Origin: [Mycobacterium] manitobense
GTDB taxonomy: Bacteria > Actinomycetota > Actinomycetes > Mycobacteriales > Mycobacteriaceae
DNA: 35,844 bases
Reading direction: 5' to 3'
NCBI RefSeq assembly: GCF_025821665.1
Contig: NZ_JACKSJ010000231.1
Span: 1-35,844, forward strand
Shown here: one piece after another, positions 1 through 6,392 of the stretch
How positions within the stretch are numbered: position 1 is the first letter of the stretch
How the letters are laid out: every line of letters starts with the position of its first letter
Notes under the pieces: generated by a model
Database searches by the model: none
What the model was told of the DNA's origin: nothing
The model's input: only the letters and a program-made list of their open reading frames with translations
Translations under genes and position numbers: made by a program

Positions 1-264
1 GAGGGCAGCGCACTGGGCGCTCAGGTGGCGGGCAGCCAGCCGGTGGCCGTGGTGGCGGCCTGGGTGATCGCCGTTGCGGCGCTGGCCGTGCCCGCCGGCG
101 CCCAGCCGTGGCAGGGTCCGCTGGCGGTGCTGGCCGCATTCGCCGTCGCCGCGGTGCTGGTGCGGCACTGCGTGCGGCGGTTCGGTGGCGTCACCGGCGA
201 CGTGCTCGGCGCGGTGGTCGAAGTCACCACCACGGTCGTCGCGGTCGGGCTGGCGGTCGGTTAG
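1..264 (+). CDS. cobS: Adenosylcobinamide-GDP ribazoletransferase (CobS), C-terminal part
   Basis: Only the last 87 codons are in the window; the reading frame is open from base 1 and ends with TAG at 262-264. CobS is a polytopic membrane enzyme that joins adenosylcobinamide-GDP to alpha-ribazole in the last steps of cobalamin synthesis. The visible part holds two hydrophobic stretches rich in Ala and Val, separated by the conserved FGGVTGDVLGA motif typical of the CobS C-terminus, and then a final membrane segment. The call rests on this motif and on the mycobacterial gene order with ilvE next. Its stop codon overlaps that of the convergent ilvE gene by three bases. Confidence 0.88.
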   Translation, partial: EGSALGAQVAGSQPVAVVAAWVIAVAALAVPAGAQPWQGPLAVLAAFAVAAVLVRHCVRRFGGVTGDVLGAVVEVTTTVVAVGLAVG

Positions 265-1367
265 ACGAGCCGCGTCATCCAGCCGTGGGTGTCGGCGAAC
301 TTGCCGCGCTGGATGCCGGTCAACGTGTCGCGCAGCGCCATCGTGACCTCGCCGGGTTCGCCGTCGGCGATGACGAACTCCCCGTCTCCGTGCTTGACGT
401 GGCTGACCGGGGTGATCACCGCGGCGGTGCCGCACGCGAACACCTCGGTGATCTCGCCCGCGGCCGCCTTCTTCTGCCATTCGTCGACGTCGATCTTGCG
501 TTCCTCGACCGCGAAACCGGCGTCGGTTGCCAACTGCAGCAACGAATCCCGGGTGATGCCCGGCAGGAGCGAGCCGCTCAGCTCGGGTGTAACCAGCCGG
601 GCGGAGCCGCCGCTGCCGAACACGAAGAAGAGGTTCATGCCGCCCATCTCCTCGACGTAGCGGCGTTCGATCGCGTCCAGCCACACCACCTGGTCGCAGC
701 CGTGGTCGGCGGCCTCGGCCTGCGCCAGCAGCGAGGCGGCGTAGTTGCCGCCGAACTTGGCCGCTCCGGTGCCACCGGGTGACGCCCGCACGTACTCGTG
801 GGACAGCCACACGCTCACCGGCCTGATGCCGCGGGGGAAGTACGCACCGGCGGGAGATCCGATCACCATGTAGCGGTATTCGGTGGCCGGCCGCACCCCG
901 AGACCCGGTTCGGTGGCGAAGACGAACGGCCGCAGATACAGCGACTCCTCGCCACCCGCAGGGGGCACCCACGGCTCGTCGACGGCGATCAGCTGCCGCA
1001 GCGACTCGAGGAAGACCTCGTCGGGCAGCTCCGGGATGGCCAGCCGGCGCGCCGAGGACCGCAGCCGCGCCGCATTGGCGTCCGGACGGAACGACACCAC
1101 GGAACCGTCGGCCCACCGGTAGGCCTTGAGGCCCTCGAAGATCTCCTGGGCGTAGTGCAGCACCACGGCCGACGGGTCGAGTTCGATGGGCCCGTAGGGC
1201 ATCACCCGCGCGTTGTGCCAGCCCTGGCCGTCGACGTAGTCGATCGAGACCATGTGGTCGGTGTGGTACTTGCCGAACCCCGGGTTGGCCAGAATGCCCG
1301 CACGTACCTCGTCGCTCGCCGGATCGGCGTTGCGATCGACGATGAACTCGAGGGGGCCGTCAGTCAT
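261..1367 (-). CDS. ilvE: Branched-chain amino acid aminotransferase
   Basis: This is a class IV PLP-dependent transaminase of 368 residues, the same length as M. tuberculosis IlvE. It interconverts leucine, isoleucine and valine with their 2-oxo acids using glutamate/2-oxoglutarate, in the cytosol. The Schiff-base lysine is K204 in GAAKFGGNYA, and the substrate-side motif EEMGGMNLFFVFG follows at about residues 240-252. The ATG at 1367 has no Shine-Dalgarno, but a TACAAT hexamer ends six bases upstream, which suggests a leaderless transcript. It lies 22 bp downstream of gcvT on the same strand, so it can also be read through from gcvT. Its TAA stop overlaps the cobS stop. Confidence 0.96.
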   Translation of the reverse strand: MTDGPLEFIVDRNADPASDEVRAGILANPGFGKYHTDHMVSIDYVDGQGWHNARVMPYGPIELDPSAVVLHYAQEIFEGLKAYRWADGSVVSFRPDANAARLRSSARRLAIPELPDEVFLESLRQLIAVDEPWVPPAGGEESLYLRPFVFATEPGLGVRPATEYRYMVIGSPAGAYFPRGIRPVSVWLSHEYVRASPGGTGAAKFGGNYAASLLAQAEAADHGCDQVVWLDAIERRYVEEMGGMNLFFVFGSGGSARLVTPELSGSLLPGITRDSLLQLATDAGFAVEERKIDVDEWQKKAAAGEITEVFACGTAAVITPVSHVKHGDGEFVIADGEPGEVTMALRDTLTGIQRGKFADTHGWMTRLV

Positions 1368-1373
1368 GGGCCG

Positions 1374-1379
1374 ATTGTA
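1374..1379 (-). promoter_or_regulatory. Putative -10 element for leaderless ilvE
   Basis: On the minus strand TACAAT is followed by six bases (CGGCCC) and then the ilvE ATG. Mycobacterial sigma-A -10 elements (TANNNT) lie about 6-7 nt before the transcription start, so the mRNA would begin at or next to the ATG. No purine-rich ribosome site is present in the 22-bp gap. This is a motif-based inference. Confidence 0.6.
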
Positions 1380-1389
1380 TAACCGGACG

Positions 1390-2484
1390 CTACCGGGTTT
1401 TTGCCGCTACGAAAGGCGGCTTGACCACCTCGCACTCGACCGGGCGGCCCCGCACGTCGACCGCGACGCGCTGCCCGTCGGCGATGTCGTGCGCCGTGTC
1501 GATGAGCGCCAGCGCGATGCCGGCTTTCAGTGTCGGAGAATAGGTTCCGGACGTTGTGACGCCCACCGGGGTGTCGCTGTCGAGCACCGTGAGGTCTTGG
1601 CGCAGCACCCCGCGGCCGACCGCCCGCAGCCCGCGCAGCAAGCGTCGCGGCCCGGCTTCCTTCTCCGCCACCAGCGCGTCGCGTCCCCAGAACGCCTCTT
1701 TGCGCCACCCGACGGCCCAATTGCAGCGCGCCTGCAGGGGCGAGATGTCGAGCGACAGCTCGTGGCCGTGCAGCGGGTAGCCCATCTCGGTGCGCAGGGT
1801 GTCGCGGGCGCCGAGGCCGGCGAGCTGGCCGTCCGCCCCGGTCACCGCGTCGACCAGCGCGTCGAACACGGTCGCCGCGCCGTCCCACGGCGGCAGCAGC
1901 TCGTATCCCTGTTCGCCGGTGTAGCCGGTCCGGCACACCCGCACCGGGATGCCGCGGAACTCGGCGTCGGCGTATCCCATGTAATCCATGCCGGTCGGCA
2001 GCCCCAGCCCGTCGAGCACCTGCGCCGACTTCGGTCCCTGCACCGCGAGCACACCGAAGGACCGGTGTTCGTCGGTGATGGTGAGGCCGTCCGGGGCAGA
2101 AGCCTGCAGCGCCGCCACCACCGCGGCGGTGTTGGCGGCGTTGGGCACCAGGAAGATCTCGTCGTCGCTGACGTAGTAGGCGATCAGATCGTCGATCACC
2201 CCGCCGGATTCGTTGCAGCACAACGTGTACTGCGCCTTACCCGGCCCGATCCGATTGAGGTCGTTGGTGAGTGCGGAGTTGACGTACGCGGCGGCGCCCG
2301 GGCCGCGCACCAGGGCCTTGCCCAGGTGGCTGACGTCGAACAGTCCGACGGCGGTGCGCGTCGCGGTGTGCTCGCCGACGGTGCCGGCGTAGGAGACCGG
2401 CATCAGCCAGCCGCCGAACTCCGCGAAGTTCGCGCCCAGCTGCCGGTGACGGTCTTCGAGTGGGCCATGCAGGGTGTCGCTCAC
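1390..2484 (-). CDS. gcvT: Glycine cleavage system T protein (aminomethyltransferase)
   Basis: GcvT (364 residues) moves the aminomethyl carbon from lipoylated H protein to tetrahydrofolate, releasing ammonia. The N-terminal FAEFGGWLMPVSYAGT, the VGLFDVSHLGK motif and GLGARDTLRTEMGYPLHGHEL are family landmarks, and the C-terminal beta-barrel domain ends in PPFVAAKTR. The GTG at 2482-2484 is preferred because the protein then starts SDTLHGPLEDRHRQLG, as in M. tuberculosis. GAAGG lies just before it, and a TAAGGT hexamer ends seven bases upstream. The gene needs lipoyl-H protein, whose cofactor is made by the lipA/lipB genes 7 kb away. It is divergent from pepB with a 25-bp gap. Confidence 0.95.
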   Translation of the reverse strand: MSDTLHGPLEDRHRQLGANFAEFGGWLMPVSYAGTVGEHTATRTAVGLFDVSHLGKALVRGPGAAAYVNSALTNDLNRIGPGKAQYTLCCNESGGVIDDLIAYYVSDDEIFLVPNAANTAAVVAALQASAPDGLTITDEHRSFGVLAVQGPKSAQVLDGLGLPTGMDYMGYADAEFRGIPVRVCRTGYTGEQGYELLPPWDGAATVFDALVDAVTGADGQLAGLGARDTLRTEMGYPLHGHELSLDISPLQARCNWAVGWRKEAFWGRDALVAEKEAGPRRLLRGLRAVGRGVLRQDLTVLDSDTPVGVTTSGTYSPTLKAGIALALIDTAHDIADGQRVAVDVRGRPVECEVVKPPFVAAKTR

Positions 2485-2491
2485 CCTTCAC

Positions 2492-2501
2492 ACCTTAGGG
2501 T
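2492..2501. promoter_or_regulatory. Overlapping divergent -10 elements for gcvT and pepB
   Basis: The 25-bp gap between the gcvT and pepB start codons contains ACCTTAGGGT. Read on the minus strand, TAAGGT (2497 to 2492) ends seven bases before the gcvT GTG. Read on the plus strand, TAGGGT (2496-2501) ends eight bases before the pepB GTG. The two hexamers share two base pairs, so polymerase could occupy only one at a time. Their -35 regions must lie inside the opposite gene. Motif inference only. Confidence 0.5.
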
Positions 2502-2509
2502 GGACGCTC

Positions 2510-4027
2510 GTGAGCCCCGCGAACACCGGATACCAGTCCCCCGTCGTGACCGTCGCCTCTTCGCTTCCCCGCCGGGGGGTGGGCGAGACGGTGCTGATCG
2601 TGCCCGTCGTCAGCGGCAGTGACGCACCCTCGGTGCTCGACGTGGGCTCGCATCTGGCTGCCGACGCCGTCGCCGGGATCGAGGCGGCGCTGCGTGCGGT
2701 CGGCGGGACCGGTGCCGAAGGTCAGACGCACCGCCTCGCCGTCCCGTCGCTGCCGGTGGCCAGCGTGCTGACGGTCGGACTCGGCAAGCCACGCGACGAG
2801 TGGCCGGCCGACACGGTCCGGCGGGCCGCGGGTGTCGCGGCCAGGTCGCTGGACAAGGTGGCGGTCGTCGCGACCACGTTGTCGGCGGTCGACCTGGACG
2901 CCGCCGTGGAGGGCCTGGTCCTCGGCGCCTACCGGTTCGCGGGCATCCGCAGCGAGAAGACCGCGCCGAAGGACGGCGGCCTGCGCGCGATCACCGTGCT
3001 GGCCACCGACACCAAGGCGGCGACCAAGGCCGCCGCCGAGCGAGCGGCGGCGATCGCCACCGCGGTGGCCACCGCGCGCGACTTCGTCAACACCCCGCCC
3101 AGCCACCTGTACCCCGACGAATTCGCCAAGCGGGCGAAGGCGCTGGGCGAGGCGGCCGGCCTGACCGTGGAGGTGCTCGACGACAAGGCGCTGACCAAGG
3201 CGGGCTACGGCGGCATCGTGGGCGTCGGCAAGGGTTCGTCGCGCCCGCCGCGGCTGGTGCGGTTGAGCCACAAGGGCAGCGGGCGGAATCGTAAGAAGGT
3301 TGCGCTGGTCGGCAAGGGCATCACGTTCGACACCGGCGGCATCTCGATCAAGCCGGCCGCCAACATGCACCACATGACCTCGGACATGGGCGGTGCGGCC
3401 GCGGTCATCGCGACCGTCGTGCTGGCCGCGCAGCAGAAGCTGCCGATCGACGTGATCGCGACGGTGCCGATGGCCGAGAACATGCCTTCGTCGACGGCGC
3501 AGCGGCCCGGTGACGTGCTGACCCAGTACGGCGGTATCACCGTCGAGGTGCTCAACACCGATGCCGAGGGCCGGCTGATCCTCGCCGACGCGATCGTGCG
3601 GGCCTGCGAGGACGGGCCGGACTACCTGATCGAGACGTCGACGCTGACCGGTGCGCAGACCGTGGCGCTCGGCGCGCGCACGCCGGGTGTGATGGGCAGC
3701 GACGAGTTCCGCGACCGGGTGGCGCGGCTGTCGCAGGGCGTCGGTGAGAACGGCTGGGCGATGCCGCTGCCCGAGGAGCTCAAGGACGATCTGAAGTCGG
3801 CGGTTGCCGACCTGGCCAACGTCAGCGGGTCGCGCTATGCGGGCATGCTCGTCGCCGGCACCTATCTGCGCGAGTTCGTGGCCGACGGCGTCGAGTGGGC
3901 GCACATCGACATCGCGGGCCCGGCGTACAACACCGGCGGGCCGTGGGGCTACACCGGCAAGGGCGGCACCGGTGTGCCGACGCGGACGCTGTTCGCGGTC
4001 CTGGAGGACATCGCGGCCAACGGCTAG
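2510..4027 (+). CDS. pepB: M17 leucyl aminopeptidase
   Basis: This is a cytosolic two-metal aminopeptidase of the M17 family that removes N-terminal residues from peptides; it also resembles E. coli PepA. It is orthologous to M. tuberculosis Rv2213 (pepB). With the chosen start it has 505 residues. The family signature NTDAEGRL is at about residues 349-356, and the metal-binding lysine lies in LVGKGITFDTGG at about residue 269. The N-terminal macro-like domain (about 1-170) is more variable. An in-frame GTG at 2474 would give 12 more residues but would overlap gcvT. The GTG at 2510 gives SPANTGYQSPVVTVASS, which lines up with the family, and AGGGTGG precedes it. The stop overlaps the ephD stop by three bases. 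Confidence 0.95.
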   Translation: MSPANTGYQSPVVTVASSLPRRGVGETVLIVPVVSGSDAPSVLDVGSHLAADAVAGIEAALRAVGGTGAEGQTHRLAVPSLPVASVLTVGLGKPRDEWPADTVRRAAGVAARSLDKVAVVATTLSAVDLDAAVEGLVLGAYRFAGIRSEKTAPKDGGLRAITVLATDTKAATKAAAERAAAIATAVATARDFVNTPPSHLYPDEFAKRAKALGEAAGLTVEVLDDKALTKAGYGGIVGVGKGSSRPPRLVRLSHKGSGRNRKKVALVGKGITFDTGGISIKPAANMHHMTSDMGGAAAVIATVVLAAQQKLPIDVIATVPMAENMPSSTAQRPGDVLTQYGGITVEVLNTDAEGRLILADAIVRACEDGPDYLIETSTLTGAQTVALGARTPGVMGSDEFRDRVARLSQGVGENGWAMPLPEELKDDLKSAVADLANVSGSRYAGMLVAGTYLREFVADGVEWAHIDIAGPAYNTGGPWGYTGKGGTGVPTRTLFAVLEDIAANG

Positions 4028-5841
4028 AGCACCCGGCCGCGGGCGGTGCTGCGCAGCACCTGTGGCGCCACCCGCGACACCCCGTAGAGCAGATGGGCTT
4101 CCGGCGCGACGGGCCGCAGCGCCTTGTCCTTGCGCACGGCGGACACGATCGCCTTGGCGACCTTGTCCGGACCGTAGCGCCGTAGCTGGAACGCCCGCTC
4201 GAGCTGGGCTCGGCGGCCCGCAACCTGCGTCGACTTGCCTTGCGGCGCAGCAAATCTCGTGGTGTGCACAATGTTGGTGTCGATGACGCCGGGGAAGATC
4301 GTGGTCAGCCCGACGCCGGCGTCGGCGAGCTCGGCGCGCAGGCAGTCGGAGAACATGTACACCGCCGCCTTGCTGGTGCAGTAGGCGTTGAGCGACTGCA
4401 GCGGCGCGTAGGCCGCCATCGACGAGACGTTGACGATGTGGCCGCCGGCGCCGCGCTCGACGAGCCGGGGCGCGAAAGCCCTGCAGCAGTTGACGACTCC
4501 GCCGAGATTGACGTCCAGCACGCGGCCCCACTCCTCGGCGGGCGTGTCGAGGAAGCGGCCGGCCTGGCCAATCCCGGCGTTGTTGACCACGATGTCGGGT
4601 ACGCCGTGGGCTGCGGTCACCTCGTCGGCGAAGCGTTCGACGGCCGCGGCGTCGGCGACGTCCAGCACGTAGGCGTGCGCCACCCCGCCGAGTGCGGCCA
4701 CCTTCGCCGCGGTGTCCTCGGCGCCGGCGGCGTCGATGTCGCTGACGATGACCTCGGCGCCCTGCCGTGCGAACGCCAGGGCGGTCTCCCGTCCGATGCC
4801 GCTACCGGCGCCGGTGACGGAGACCAGTGTGTCGCCGAACGGTTCGCGATGCCTGCCGACGGCTGCGCGCAGCAGCTCGCGGTCGGCGGGCGCACCCTCG
4901 ACGTGGTTCGCCAGCTGGCGCACGGCACGGGCCAGGAACTGCGGGTGCGACATCGGGGACCAGTGGCCGGCCTGCAGGTCACGGCGCCACAGCCGGGGCA
5001 CCCATCGCGAGGTGTACCGGTAGGAGTGCGGGCGCACCCAGCGGTCGCGGGTGTTGACGATCAGCTGCACCGGCACGTCGACATGGTGATCGTGCCTGCC
5101 GCGCCGGACCGAGGGAAAGAAGTTGGCGCGGTACACCTTCAGCCCGTTCGCCGCGTCAGTGGTGAAGCTGTCGGCATGGTGCAGCCGGTCGCCGCCGACG
5201 TGCGGGGCGATGGCCAGCCTGCGGATCGCGGCGGCCAGGAACAGCCGCATCGCGATCGGCGTCAGCAGCGGCACGGAGAACACCGCCATGTATGTCAGCC
5301 GCAGCGCCTGGTCGACGGCGCCGGCGAACATCCCGGGCCGGTAGGGACGGACGAGCGCATCGCGGAAGTAGCGCAGCAGGTGGTCGAGCGCGGGCCCTGA
5401 CACCGACGTGAAGGAGGCGACGCGGTCGTGCGCCTCGGGCCGCAGGAGGTACTCCCAGACGCTCGTCGATCCCCAGTCGTGGGCGAGCACGTGCACGGTC
5501 TCGCCGGGTGCCAGCGCGTCGACGACGGCCGCGAAGTCCTCGGCGAAATGCGCCATGGTGTACGCCTTCGCCGACTTCGGGGCGGACGATTGTCCGGCGC
5601 CGCGGCTGTCGTAGCGGATGATCCGGAAGTCGTCGCCCAGTTGCTCCGCCACGCCGTCCCACAGCACGTGGGTGTCCGGCCAGCCGTGCACCAGTACGAC
5701 GGTCGGACCGTCGGGATTGCCTTCTTCGAAGACGGCCAGGCGGACGTCGTCAGTGCTGTCGACAAACCGCGTGTCGTCGAACCGCGTGTCGTCGAACCGC
5801 GTGTCGACGAACCGCGCGACCGGGTCACGTTGTGCGCTCAC
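4024..5841 (-). CDS. ephD: EphD-type fusion: alpha/beta epoxide hydrolase plus short-chain dehydrogenase
   Basis: Two enzymes are fused in about 605 residues. The N-terminal alpha/beta hydrolase (about 25-310) has the oxyanion motif VLVHGWPD and nucleophile D122 in AHDWGS. The C-terminal SDR domain (about 335-605) has the cofactor loop TGAGSGIG, NNAGIGQ and the catalytic Y487-x3-K491 (YCTSK). M. tuberculosis EphD (Rv2214c) has the same architecture and has been linked to mycolic acid epoxide metabolism; the role here is inferred. The GTG at 5841 was chosen because GGGTGGGG lies just upstream; a GTG at 5850 would add three residues. The N-terminus carries a tandem FDDTR repeat. The gene follows the small gene at 5863-6216 by 21 bp. 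Confidence 0.93.
   Translation of the reverse strand: MSAQRDPVARFVDTRFDDTRFDDTRFVDSTDDVRLAVFEEGNPDGPTVVLVHGWPDTHVLWDGVAEQLGDDFRIIRYDSRGAGQSSAPKSAKAYTMAHFAEDFAAVVDALAPGETVHVLAHDWGSTSVWEYLLRPEAHDRVASFTSVSGPALDHLLRYFRDALVRPYRPGMFAGAVDQALRLTYMAVFSVPLLTPIAMRLFLAAAIRRLAIAPHVGGDRLHHADSFTTDAANGLKVYRANFFPSVRRGRHDHHVDVPVQLIVNTRDRWVRPHSYRYTSRWVPRLWRRDLQAGHWSPMSHPQFLARAVRQLANHVEGAPADRELLRAAVGRHREPFGDTLVSVTGAGSGIGRETALAFARQGAEVIVSDIDAAGAEDTAAKVAALGGVAHAYVLDVADAAAVERFADEVTAAHGVPDIVVNNAGIGQAGRFLDTPAEEWGRVLDVNLGGVVNCCRAFAPRLVERGAGGHIVNVSSMAAYAPLQSLNAYCTSKAAVYMFSDCLRAELADAGVGLTTIFPGVIDTNIVHTTRFAAPQGKSTQVAGRRAQLERAFQLRRYGPDKVAKAIVSAVRKDKALRPVAPEAHLLYGVSRVAPQVLRSTARGRVL
5761..5820 (-). repeat. Four 15-bp tandem repeats at the 5' end of ephD
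   Basis: The units start at 5761, 5776, 5791 and 5806. The middle two are identical (GTCGAACCGCGTGTC on the plus strand) and the outer two differ by two to three bases. On the coding strand they give a repeated D-D-T-R-F pentapeptide ahead of the hydrolase domain. The number of units could vary by slippage without breaking the frame. Confidence 0.85.
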
Positions 5842-5862
5842 CGGCCCCACCCTGCCACGGCG

Positions 5863-6216
5863 TCAGCGGTCGTCGAGCTCCTGGCGGGCCGCCCGCTTGC
5901 GTTCGATGCGCCGGCGCGCGTCGTAGTCGCGCATCCGTTGCGGGTAGCCGACCTTCTGGACGTCGTAGACCGGGATGTTCAGCCGCTCGCTCAGCCTGCG
6001 GGCGCCCGCGTCGCCGCCGGCACGGCGACGCGTCCACTCGCCGTCGGCGGCCACCAGCACCACGGTCACCTCGGTGACCGTGGTCTTCGGTTCGACGAAC
6101 GCCTCGACGCCGGTGTGTTCGGCGACCCACTGCCGGAGGTACCTGAGGTCGGCGGCCGGGTCACGTCCGTCGCCGCGCGCCGAGCGGCGGCCGCGCAGTC
6201 TGCTGAAAAGTCCCAC
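5863..6216 (-). CDS. Conserved mycobacterial hypothetical protein, 117 residues
   Basis: I do not recognise a named family. The start GTG at 6216 is fixed by a very strong Shine-Dalgarno (AAAGGAGG at 6230-6223). The frame stays open upstream, but that part looks non-coding. The protein begins GLFSRLRGRR, a basic amphipathic start. A mixed central domain follows with a clear beta-strand (TEVTVVLVAADGEW) and the motif LNIPVYDVQKVGYPQRMRDY. It ends in a charged helix rich in Arg and Lys (DARRRIERKRAARQELDDR). There is no signal peptide or membrane helix. Only 21 bp separate it from ephD downstream, so the two are probably co-transcribed. It is divergent from dlaT. Function unknown. Confidence 0.82.
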   Translation of the reverse strand: MGLFSRLRGRRSARGDGRDPAADLRYLRQWVAEHTGVEAFVEPKTTVTEVTVVLVAADGEWTRRRAGGDAGARRLSERLNIPVYDVQKVGYPQRMRDYDARRRIERKRAARQELDDR

Positions 6217-6222
6217 CCCGAT

Positions 6223-6230
6223 CCTCCTTT
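6223..6230 (-). promoter_or_regulatory. Strong ribosome binding site that fixes the start of the 117-residue gene
   Basis: AAAGGAGG on the minus strand, six bases before the GTG at 6216, is near-perfectly complementary to the 16S rRNA 3' end. It rules out the longer open frame that reaches 6390. Confidence 0.8.
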
Positions 6231-6392
6231 CCTCCCCCGTTGTCCGCGCCCACACCGGGCTTTCGTTCCCTTTCGATAGTGCCAGAGCGGCGAGTACCCG
6301 AGTCTGCGCCGAACGAGAGGAGTGAACGTGGAAGGATGGGGAACGACATTCGCCTACCCCCTGCGACTGCTCGTGCGAAGGAGCCAACACCC

